Source: Aeromonas salmonicida subsp. salmonicida
GTDB lineage: Bacteria; Pseudomonadota; Gammaproteobacteria; Enterobacterales; Aeromonadaceae
DNA: 64,000 bases
Direction: 5' to 3'
NCBI RefSeq assembly: GCF_001643305.1
Contig: NZ_LSGW01000046.1
Coordinates: 1-64,000 of the forward strand
Below the pieces are notes generated by a model that worked only from the letters and a program-made list of their open reading frames with translations, searched no databases and was not told where the DNA came from. Both the position numbers and the translations under genes were made by a program. Below are positions 18,120-25,225 of the stretch, piece by piece. Position 1 is the first letter of the stretch. Each line of letters begins with the position of its first letter.

Positions 18120-18893
18120 TTGAAAGCATGGATGTTGATGGGGCTGATCCCGCTGTTTTCCCCGCCCGGCTGGAGCCGGACGCCACCGCCGGCGGAGGTG
18201 GTGATCCTGACCGCCGAGACCCAGGCTCCCCTTCACATTCCCAAGGCGGCACCTGCCCCCAGCGTGTCACCCTCCCCTGTTTCTGCACCGGTGCCAGCGC
18301 CTGCAAAAATCACGCAGCCATCCGGCACTCGCCAGATCCAGGTCTACAAATCGGTGCAAAAAAATGGCGTGGTGCGCTATTCCGACCTGATGCCGGATCA
18401 GGGTCACTATGAGTTGCTGCTGTTCAACGACTGCTACGCCTGCAACCCGGCCTCCAGGGTCAACTGGCACACCACGGGTCTCTTTCTCTATGACTATGCC
18501 AGCACCATACAGGCGGCGGCCAAGGCCTATCAGGTGGAGCCCGCACTCATACGGGCGCTGATCCACGCAGAGTCGGCCTTCAACCCGCAAGCCATCTCCC
18601 GCAAGGGGGCCATGGGATTGACCCAGCTGATGCCCGCCACGGCCCGTGAGCTGGGGGTCGGTGATGCCCTGATGGCGGAGCAGAATATCTTTGGCGGGGT
18701 GAAATACCTGGCAGGTCTGCTCAAGCAATATGGCGGCAACATAGCGCTGGCGACCGCCGCCTACAACGCCTGGGCCGGTGCGGTGCAAAAACATGGGGGG
18801 ATACCCCCATACGCCGAGACCCGCGCTTATGTGGAACGGGTGCAACTGCTGCACCTGCGCTACAAGGAGATGCTGAGCGCTCGGGGTCTTTGA
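18120..18893 (+). CDS. Lytic transglycosylase-like protein (SLT domain)
   Basis: A 257-aa exported protein with a TTG start preceded by GAAGGAG. The signal is followed by a Pro/Ala-rich linker (residues about 25-70). A DUF4124-like segment (QIQVYKSVQKNGVVRYSD) comes before a C-terminal SLT domain of about 120 residues. The catalytic Glu is in IHAESAFNPQAIS, and AMGLTQLMPATA and AAYNAW are the classical motifs. The family cleaves the MurNAc-GlcNAc bond of peptidoglycan, forming 1,6-anhydro ends. It lies third in a run of exported hydrolases (LasA, amylase), but about 140 bases separate it from the amylase. Confidence 0.88.
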   Translation: MKAWMLMGLIPLFSPPGWSRTPPPAEVVILTAETQAPLHIPKAAPAPSVSPSPVSAPVPAPAKITQPSGTRQIQVYKSVQKNGVVRYSDLMPDQGHYELLLFNDCYACNPASRVNWHTTGLFLYDYASTIQAAAKAYQVEPALIRALIHAESAFNPQAISRKGAMGLTQLMPATARELGVGDALMAEQNIFGGVKYLAGLLKQYGGNIALATAAYNAWAGAVQKHGGIPPYAETRAYVERVQLLHLRYKEMLSARGL

Positions 18894-18910
18894 ATGCCTC
18901 CCCCTGAAAC

Positions 18911-18934
18911 GAAAAAACACGCCCGGGGGCGTGT
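18911..18934 (-). terminator. Terminator of aqpZ
   Basis: The stem acacgccc/gggcgtgt is followed by a T run on the minus strand, downstream of aqpZ. Confidence 0.75.
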
Positions 18935-18959
18935 CGATACCACACTTTTTCGTCACGGA

Positions 18960-19646
18960 TCACGCTTTCGTTGCAATCACGCGATAGGCCAACGCACCCA
19001 GAATGGCACCGACGATCGGAGCAACCCAGAACAGCCACAGCTGGCTGACGGCCCAATCCCCCACAAACAGGGCAACCCCTGTGCTGCGCGCCGGGTTGAC
19101 CGAGGTATTGGTCACCGGAATGCTGATGAGGTGGATAAGCGTCAGGCACAAACCGATGGCAATGGGGGCAAAACCGGCCGGTGCACGGCTGTCGGTGGCA
19201 CCCATGATGACGAACAGGAAGAAGCCGGTCATGACCACTTCACACACCAGGGCCGCCAGCAGGCTGTAACCGCCTGGTGAGTGCTCGCCATAGCCGTTGG
19301 AGGCAAAGCCGGCACTCACATCAAAGCCGGCCTGACCGCTGGCAATCACATAGAGCACGGCCGCGGCAGCAATCCCGCCCAATACCTGAGCGACTATGTA
19401 AGACAACACGCCGGATGCCGGGAAGCGGCCACCGGCCCACAGCCCCAGTGTCACGGCCGGGTTCAGGTGACAACCTGAAATGTGGCCGACGGCATAGGCC
19501 ATGGTCAGCACAGTCAGACCAAATGCCAGCGCCACGCCCAGCAGACCAATCCCCACGTTCGGGAAGGCGGCGGCCAAGACGGCACTGCCACAGCCCCCCA
19601 ACACGAGCCAGAAGGTGCCCATAAACTCAGCTGCAAAAGGTTTCAC
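18960..19646 (-). CDS. aqpZ: Aquaporin Z
   Basis: A 228-aa inner-membrane water channel with six helices. Both NPA boxes are present, HLNPAVTLG and [11 protein letters not shown], and the [18 protein letters not shown] start is typical of AqpZ rather than glycerol channels. I chose a GTG start at 19646 because GGGAG lies eight bases upstream and the length then matches E. coli AqpZ (231 aa). An alternative ATG ten codons upstream has no ribosome binding site. Confidence 0.93.
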   Translation of the reverse strand: MKPFAAEFMGTFWLVLGGCGSAVLAAAFPNVGIGLLGVALAFGLTVLTMAYAVGHISGCHLNPAVTLGLWAGGRFPASGVLSYIVAQVLGGIAAAAVLYVIASGQAGFDVSAGFASNGYGEHSPGGYSLLAALVCEVVMTGFFLFVIMGATDSRAPAGFAPIAIGLCLTLIHLISIPVTNTSVNPARSTGVALFVGDWAVSQLWLFWVAPIVGAILGALAYRVIATKA

Positions 19647-19993
19647 ATTTATATCTCCCAATGATGAATGGAACATGAGCCAGCGCTCATGAGGTCGCCG
19701 TTATTAAACGGGCGACACATTATGGGAGTGTGAAATAACAAGGCGAAGTGGGCCTGCCTTATTCCTGAAATGTGATGAGAATCACAAGTTATTGATTAGT
19801 TAGGGGGATTGCCGTCAAGATGCAAACTGCACCAGACGGAGCTCATCCATGCCATGCGACAACTTGTGACACTGCTGACTCTTTTGACAACAAGTCAGCA
19901 TGCGAGTGGATCAATGGAGCGGATAAACGAGGAGGGCGCACGGGCGCCCTCCTCTTACAGTGGTACTCAGACACCAGTCAGCGTCGGCTGGAT
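19647..19993. other. Intergenic region between ruvC and aqpZ
   Basis: About 350 bases contain the ruvC terminator (19929-19954) and upstream DNA for aqpZ. No further gene or motif is evident. Confidence 0.5.
19929..19954 (-). terminator. Terminator of ruvC
   Basis: The GC-rich stem gaggagggcgc/gcgccctcctc lies 40 bases beyond the ruvC stop codon. Confidence 0.75.
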
Positions 19994-20515
19994 TCAGCGA
20001 TAGCGACCGCGCACCGAGCTGGTGGCCCGCCCCGCCATCTTGATCAGGCTCTGGCGGGTATGGAAGTGGCAGATAGCCACCCCCAGCGCATCCGCCGCAT
20101 CCGCCTGGGGCGTGGCCGACAGCTTGAGCAGATGGGTCACCATGTGCTGCACCTGCTCCTTGGCGGCGCCGCCCGTGCCCACCACCGCCTGCTTGATTTG
20201 GGTCGCCGAGTATTCGCTGACCGGCAGCAGGGCGTTGACCGCCGCGACTATGGCACTGCCACGGGCCTGACCCAGCTTCAAGGCCGAATCGGCGTTGCGG
20301 GCCATGAAGACCCGCTCGATGGCGAACTCGTCGGGCTTGAACTGGGTGATGATCTCGCTCACCCCGTCATACACCTGCTTGAGGCGCGACGGCAGCTCGC
20401 CGAAGTCGGTGCGAATACAGCCGGAGCCCAGGTATTCCGCCTTGCCTGCGACTATGCGGATAACGCCGTAGCCTGTGATCCGCGACCCCGGGTCTATGCC
20501 CAAAATAATGCTCAT
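19994..20515 (-). CDS. ruvC: Holliday junction resolvase RuvC
   Basis: A 173-aa endonuclease cutting Holliday junctions. The acidic catalytic residues are in [13 protein letters not shown] (Asp7), FAIERVFM (Glu) and [11 protein letters not shown] (two Asp). Length and sequence match enterobacterial RuvC. A terminator follows directly, and the next gene is aqpZ. There is therefore no ruvAB downstream, unlike the ruvC-ruvA-ruvB order of E. coli relatives. Confidence 0.96.
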   Translation of the reverse strand: MSIILGIDPGSRITGYGVIRIVAGKAEYLGSGCIRTDFGELPSRLKQVYDGVSEIITQFKPDEFAIERVFMARNADSALKLGQARGSAIVAAVNALLPVSEYSATQIKQAVVGTGGAAKEQVQHMVTHLLKLSATPQADAADALGVAICHFHTRQSLIKMAGRATSSVRGRYR

Positions 20516-20698
20516 GACACTCTGTTGCTCTGAAGGCAGTTCATGGGCGCCAAGATAGCAAACAAGCGTCCGCTTGGCTCGCGCGGCGGCGCCCTCGCCG
20601 GCTGACTGCGCAGGGATCCGTCATCTTGTACAGTGGTTTGCCTATTTACTCACCCGTGCAAGCCCGCCAAATCAGGCACGGCAGGCGCAGGAGAAAGG

Positions 20699-21610
20699 TC
20701 AGTCCGCCAGCGCCACCAGCCGCTCGGCCAGTCGATGGCCATGCAGATAGCTCTCGATGAGTGCCCCATCGGCCTTGCCCAGCTCGATTTGCCGATACCA
20801 GTGATCGAGCATTGCCACGAAGCCCCGCTGGGCCAGTACCGGCTGCCAGTCGTCCGGTGCCAGAGTCTGCACAGTTTTGTCTCGGGCAATCGTGCCCCGG
20901 GTGCAGTTTTCCAGGTGCAGGGAGAGGTTGTCGCCGTAAGCATCGACACGCTCCTCCGTGATGCCGGCGCCGCGATTCATGCTGCCGCTCACCGCCGTCT
21001 GCCCGCTCTGCCAGGCGACGCTCACCCCGGCCAGCAGTTCGGGCTGCTGGGAACTTCGCCGCAGCACCGCATGCAGATCCCCGGTAGGCAGGCCGCCATA
21101 GAAATAGAGGCTGTCGAGCACATGGATAAAGTCATCGAACAGGAACTGGCGCGGCAGCCCCGGCAGGGCGTGTCTGTGTTTTTGCCAGTTAAGCTCGGTG
21201 AGCGGCTGATTATCTGTACGGGCCGCACTCATGGCGGGCAGATAGCGGCGGTTGAAGCCGACAAACAGCGGGCAATCCTGCGCCATGGCCAGATTGGCGA
21301 GCGCCTCCACTTCGGCGGCGTTGTCACAGAGCGGCTTGTCGACAAAGGTAGGGATGCCGGCACGCAGGCACTGCTCGGCCAGTTTGCCATGTACGGCGGT
21401 GGCGGCATGGATCATCACGGCATCCGGGCGACTCCCTAGCAGCGCATCCACATCGGTAAAGCACTCGGGGATCCGGTACTGGCGGGCCAGCTTGCCCAGC
21501 ACCGCCGGATTGCGGGTGCAGAGCAGCGGGGTGACTCGCTCGTCGCTGGCCAGCAGCGGCAGATAGGCCTTCTGGGCAATATCGCCAAGGCCAATCAGGG
21601 CAATGCGCAT
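20699..21610 (-). CDS. Gfo/Idh/MocA family oxidoreductase (YceM/MviM-like)
   Basis: A 303-aa protein with an N-terminal Rossmann domain (IALIGLGDIAQKAYLPLL; the GxGxxA-like motif is GLGDIA) and a C-terminal alpha/beta substrate domain. The family catalytic Lys-Pro motif reads FVDKPLCDN. The GDIAQKAYLP start and VGFNRRY motif resemble E. coli YceM/MviM, a putative dehydrogenase of unknown substrate. I chose the ATG at 21610 with GGAG upstream. It stands alone between ruvC and a small membrane-protein gene. Confidence 0.85.
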   Translation of the reverse strand: MRIALIGLGDIAQKAYLPLLASDERVTPLLCTRNPAVLGKLARQYRIPECFTDVDALLGSRPDAVMIHAATAVHGKLAEQCLRAGIPTFVDKPLCDNAAEVEALANLAMAQDCPLFVGFNRRYLPAMSAARTDNQPLTELNWQKHRHALPGLPRQFLFDDFIHVLDSLYFYGGLPTGDLHAVLRRSSQQPELLAGVSVAWQSGQTAVSGSMNRGAGITEERVDAYGDNLSLHLENCTRGTIARDKTVQTLAPDDWQPVLAQRGFVAMLDHWYRQIELGKADGALIESYLHGHRLAERLVALAD

Positions 21611-21675
21611 GGGGGAACTCCTTGTGATGGATGCGATGGCACAGGGTAACATCCGACCTTTCTATAGAGAGCTTT

Positions 21676-21915
21676 CTATTCGAGCTCTTTCCCCAGCCCC
21701 TTGGCCTGCTCCCTGGCATCCAACCATTTGCCCACTCTGACCCCCAGCTCGGAGCAGAGCAGGGCGCTGACAATGGCCCCTATCACCCGGTTGGTCTCGG
21801 AGAGCGCTTTTGTCTGAACAAACTGGTAGGCAATCAGATTGAAAATAAGGATCCCGAGCAGCAGCCCCAGCCCGCTGCCCATTTTCTCTCTTCTGGATTT
21901 GGCTTTCACCGCCAT
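21676..21915 (-). CDS. Small two-helix membrane protein
   Basis: A 79-aa protein I do not recognise. It has a basic N-terminus (VKAKSRREK), a membrane helix (GLGLLLGILIFNLIAYQFV) and a second, weaker hydrophobic stretch (VIGAIVSALLCSELGV). The C-terminal tail is charged. A good ribosome binding site (CAGGAG, six bases before ATG) supports translation. It lies between the oxidoreductase gene and repeat copy A. Confidence 0.6.
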   Translation of the reverse strand: MAVKAKSRREKMGSGLGLLLGILIFNLIAYQFVQTKALSETNRVIGAIVSALLCSELGVRVGKWLDAREQAKGLGKELE

Positions 21916-22051
21916 CTATTGCTCCTGTGCAAGGGAGCCGGCCATTCAGCCCCTCCCCTTATCCATAGGCCGAACAAGATAGCAAAGCCGCGCCTGCTTG
22001 CCCGCCTTTATCCCGTCCGCTTAAGCGCTTTGATGACGCAGTTCAAAAAAC

Positions 22052-22260
22052 GATGATTTTCTGATGGTTGCCTCCGTGTTGTGCTCGCTGGCTCAGCTTC
22101 GTTTGACTTACCATAGCCATCCAGAACCTGTTGAACTGCAATAGGTCACTGCCCTCGCTGGTCAATGGAGCATATTGGAAGCTGTAATCCACGGGCGGCA
22201 GCGTGAGATTCGGTGGCGTTATGCCTTGCCCAGAACGGTGGATGACCCAGATTTCCGATG
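22052..22260 (+). repeat. Diverged direct repeat, copy A
   Basis: This ~205-base block matches 23492-23696. The central 125 bases (22100-22224) agree at about 85% by hand count. It ends 12 bases before the start of the 209-aa membrane-protein gene. Neither strand gives an intact reading frame shared by both copies. Substitutions are not concentrated in one codon position, so it is more likely a non-coding or decayed element than a gene. Confidence 0.75.
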
Positions 22261-22271
22261 GATATATAACG

Positions 22272-22901
22272 ATGAAATCATCCATTGCAGTCAAAGCCCT
22301 GTCGCCCTATATATTCGTCATTTTGTCAGTTGGGCTGCTATCCAGCGGATACAATGCGCTGCCGATCTATTGCGGCCTCGCCGTGGTTGTCTATCCGGTG
22401 CTGGTTGCCATGCTGGCGAACGACTGGGAAAAAGAGGGGCTGGTCTATCGCGAATCGACCCTGGTCGAGGTCGATGTCAATGTACGCGGGATCCTTGTCA
22501 CGGAGCAGAGACGACATCTGGAGAACCTCTATTTTGTCTCGCCAGAACTGATGCAGACAAAGCTCACCAGCCTAGCCCGCCTCAAACTGTTGCTCTGTGG
22601 CGCCATGTTTGCCATGTCGCTCTATGAACTCGCGCAGCAAGCCGAGGCACTATTTGCCCTGCCCGCCGTCAATCTGATGGATATGTCCGGCCTGATGATC
22701 GGCCTTGGCTCAGCGCTGTTTCTCGGCCACTGCGCGAGAAACAGCCTGTCTCTCTATGGAGCCTGTCGCCATAAGAACTATCTGGTGCAGTTTTATAATG
22801 AGTCCGATGCCCAGCTCTATAGCGCCGCCATTGCGGTCAAGGAGGATAACCTGCAGGTAACCCATACCCGCGTGTTCGATGCCATGTTGGCGTGGTATTA
22901 A
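22272..22901 (+). CDS. Unrecognised integral membrane protein
   Basis: A 209-aa protein I do not recognise. Hydrophobic segments lie at about residues 10-28 and 30-48 and at about 105-160 (LLLCGAMFAMSLYELA; MSGLMIGLGSALFLG). Between them is a soluble loop (WEKEGLVYRESTLVEVDVNV), and a soluble C-terminal region follows. The layout, with a short beta-rich domain after two helices, resembles small membrane proteins with a DUF6232-like arrangement, but this is only an impression. The start at 22272 has a weak ribosome binding site; an in-frame upstream start would lie inside repeat A. GC content is near that of the backbone. Confidence 0.6.
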   Translation: MKSSIAVKALSPYIFVILSVGLLSSGYNALPIYCGLAVVVYPVLVAMLANDWEKEGLVYRESTLVEVDVNVRGILVTEQRRHLENLYFVSPELMQTKLTSLARLKLLLCGAMFAMSLYELAQQAEALFALPAVNLMDMSGLMIGLGSALFLGHCARNSLSLYGACRHKNYLVQFYNESDAQLYSAAIAVKEDNLQVTHTRVFDAMLAWY

Positions 22902-23004
22902 GCAAGGCATTTAGGCAGGCTCAGTCGATAACGCAGCGCGGTAAAGCAGTAGTACGCAACAGGCCACAGCGGCGTTGGCAAAGAGCACGAGAAGGAGCAT
23001 GGAC

Positions 23005-23223
23005 ATGATGATATTCAGCGTCTTTGGCAGGCTGGTTGGCGTAAAACGAGAGGGGAAGCAGTGGCTGCTGTTTAACGTCAGCCTGCCCGAGCGTAAATAT
23101 TCGCGGATCCGCGACGTCATTATTCCCGACTTTCTGACCGAGGATGAGATCGCGCGCTGGCTTGACGATATCTATCACGAAGCCGCCAGCGCCGCCCATC
23201 CCGATGTGGTGCGTATCGAGTAA
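23005..23223 (+). CDS. Small conserved-looking cytoplasmic protein, 72 aa
   Basis: A 72-aa protein with AAGGAG seven bases before the ATG at 23005. It reads as a short beta hairpin (FSVFGRLVGVKREGKQWLLF) followed by VIIPDFLTEDEIARWLDDIY, a predicted helix. I do not recognise the family with confidence. It lies 100 bases downstream of the membrane-protein gene and upstream of repeat B, so it may belong to the same accessory cassette. Confidence 0.6.
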   Translation: MMIFSVFGRLVGVKREGKQWLLFNVSLPERKYSRIRDVIIPDFLTEDEIARWLDDIYHEAASAAHPDVVRIE

Positions 23224-23748
23224 ACCGCCCGCTGACTGCTTTGTCGGCCATGCCATCGTTCAGGTCAGAGGGGCTGTTTTTTCCTCCCTGCCTCAATTGC
23301 CCTACCGGCACAGCCCCTTGATTGCTCCATCTGCGCAGCAGCTGACAGCTTATACGTTGCACCAGCAAAACAATCTAGGGGGATCCAGCGCCAAGCCATA
23401 GCCACAGGATGGCCAGCAGCCAGCGCCCGATCTCTGTCCGGTTGGTGGCAAGGTCGCAGAGAAAGGAGAGTTTGATAGAGGTAAAAAAAACTAGATTTTT
23501 CTGATAGTTACATCACTTTAAGGCTCACCTCGGCAGTTGCGTTTGGCTTACCATGGCCATTCAGAACCTGTTGAGCTGCGATGGGTTACTACCCTCACAG
23601 GTCAATGGAGCATATTGGAAGCTGTCATCCAAGGGCGGTAGCGTAGGATTTGGTGGTGATACGCCTCATACAAACAGCGGGTGTCCCAGATTTCCCTCCC
23701 AAATTTTTTCTCTAAAAGTTTGGTTTCAACATATTTGCGAGATATTAA
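23224..23748. other. Long intergenic region carrying repeat B
   Basis: About 525 bases lie between the 72-aa gene and the DUF4917 gene. It contains the second repeat copy (23492-23696) and then becomes strongly A+T-rich toward 23749. An ORF reading MAIQNLLSCDGLLPSQVNG inside the repeat is interrupted by a stop in the other copy and is not counted as a gene. Confidence 0.6.
23492..23696 (+). repeat. Diverged direct repeat, copy B
   Basis: The second copy of the block at 22052-22260, in the same orientation. It ends 52 bases before the DUF4917 gene. Both copies therefore sit as leaders in front of unrelated genes. Confidence 0.75.
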
Positions 23749-24722
23749 ATGAACATTAAAAGTTTTGCTGAATGTTTAGCTATTGCTGGAAATACTAAAA
23801 AACACCTAATGTTAGGTAATGGTTTCAGCATATCACTATTCCCTAAAATTTTTAATTATAAGACATTATCAGAAAATATTGACTCAGAAAGGATGAAAGA
23901 TCTATTTAGTTCTATTGGTACGTATGACTTCGAATTTGTTATGCGACGTCTTCTAGAGACTCTTGATATAATACAGCACTATGATACAGATGGGGTTATA
24001 TCAGACTACATTAGCAATGACATTGAAGAGTTAAAACAAACATTAATTCATGTAATAAGTAAAGCCCACCCGCCTAAGCCATCAGAAATCACTGATAGAC
24101 AATATAATAGTTGTCGTGAGTTTCTAATGCATTTTGATGGTGGCAAAGTATATACATTCAACTATGACCTCCTTTTATACTGGGTGTACATGCATTTTAT
24201 GGATATGCCGAACCAGAAGTTGAAGTGTGATGATGGTTTTCGATATCCATATCAAGATGAATATCTTCCCCTTGAAGAAAGAGACACATCACTCCACTGG
24301 GAGATAGGCATGGAACAAGGGCAATCTGTTTATTATATACACGGAGCCATGCACATTTTCAGTGATGGTTCAGATATTGAGAAACTCTCTTATTCTAGCA
24401 CTGGCATCCCCCTTGCAGAACAAGTCATAAGCTTGCAAGAATAAAGAAGAATGGTTATCTATCTAGAACATTTTCATCATTAAAAAGCATTACAGGATCT
24501 TTATTCATATTCGGACATTCAATTAGGGATGAAGATAATCATGTCTTTGACTTTATAAACCATAATAATAGTAAACTTACTATTTTCATTGGAGTTTTTG
24601 GCGACCTTGATCAAGAACATAACAAAAGGATATTGAATAAAGTAGAAATGTGGCGTGAAGCATTTCCTAAAAAGAAATTTGAAATTTATGATGCAGCCAC
24701 TGTTAACGTATGGAATAAATAA
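23749..24722 (+). pseudogene. Frameshifted DUF4917 gene with SIR2-like motifs
   Basis: Frame one encodes 231 residues and stops at 24442-24444. The homologous continuation (ARIKKNGYLSRTFSSLKSI, then LFIFGHSIRDEDNHVF, ending NVWNK) is in another frame and stops at 24720-24722. Joined, they make about 325 residues, the size of DUF4917 proteins. Motifs match a SIR2-like Rossmann fold: GNGFS at 23-27, TFNYD at 136-140, HGAMH at 198-202 and the FGHS segment. NAD binding or cleavage is inferred from these motifs. The gene is much more A+T-rich than its surroundings, a sign of transfer. One indel near 24425-24440 breaks it; an assembly error is not excluded. Confidence 0.75.
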
Positions 24723-24849
24723 TCCTCAAAAAACAAGCTGGAACACACACCATTTCGCTGACCGAAATTAGCATTCTCACCGAATAAGAAGGTCCACCGC
24801 GGTCAAAAAGGTGGGTATCCAAATTATTTTAATTCAATATGGAGTTGAC

Positions 24850-25167
24850 ATGAAAAAAATAGAGGGTTTTCAAGGGAAAGCACCAAAGATAAAAGGTGAT
24901 GGCAATATTGAATATTACTTATGGATTGATGATTTGGGTGCGCTGTATGTACAGATGTTTGAAAATAATATAAACACTACTACCCCGGGGACATTCGACT
25001 CTTTATTATTCCCAGTTGCACAATATATTATAAATAGATGTTCAGACGATAAGATGTCTGTATCTCAAGGGTATCATATTAGCACTGGTGAAGTTGAATG
25101 CATCCAAAACAACAATACTAGTGCTTTTTTAAAAGCTGTTCTAAGACACCTACTACCATGTTCATAA
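24850..25167 (+). CDS. Unrecognised AT-rich 105-aa protein
   Basis: A 105-aa soluble protein I do not recognise, starting KKIEGFQGKAPKIKGDGN. GGAG lies five bases before the ATG at 24850. It is acidic to neutral with no signal or membrane segment and ends in a stretch rich in Leu/Ser. Its codon use is as A+T-rich as the DUF4917 gene 127 bases upstream, so both probably arrived together. A bidirectional terminator follows. Confidence 0.6.
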   Translation: MKKIEGFQGKAPKIKGDGNIEYYLWIDDLGALYVQMFENNINTTTPGTFDSLLFPVAQYIINRCSDDKMSVSQGYHISTGEVECIQNNNTSAFLKAVLRHLLPCS

Positions 25168-25170
25168 AAT

Positions 25171-25197
25171 AAAAAGGCGACCCCCGGTCGCCTTTTT
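25171..25197. terminator. Bidirectional terminator
   Basis: The stem aaaaaggcgacc/ggtcgccttttt lies between the 105-aa gene and ygiQ, which converge. Confidence 0.85.
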
Positions 25198-25225
25198 ATT
25201 TCTATCGCTTTCCAATCAGGAAAAC

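Noticed and set aside
22052-23696. Repeats as integron attC sites
   Set aside because: They lack the core inverse-core GTTRRRY pairs and no integron integrase is present.
24740-24810. Possible insertion-sequence end upstream of the 105-aa gene
   Set aside because: No matching inverted end, target duplication or transposase could be found.
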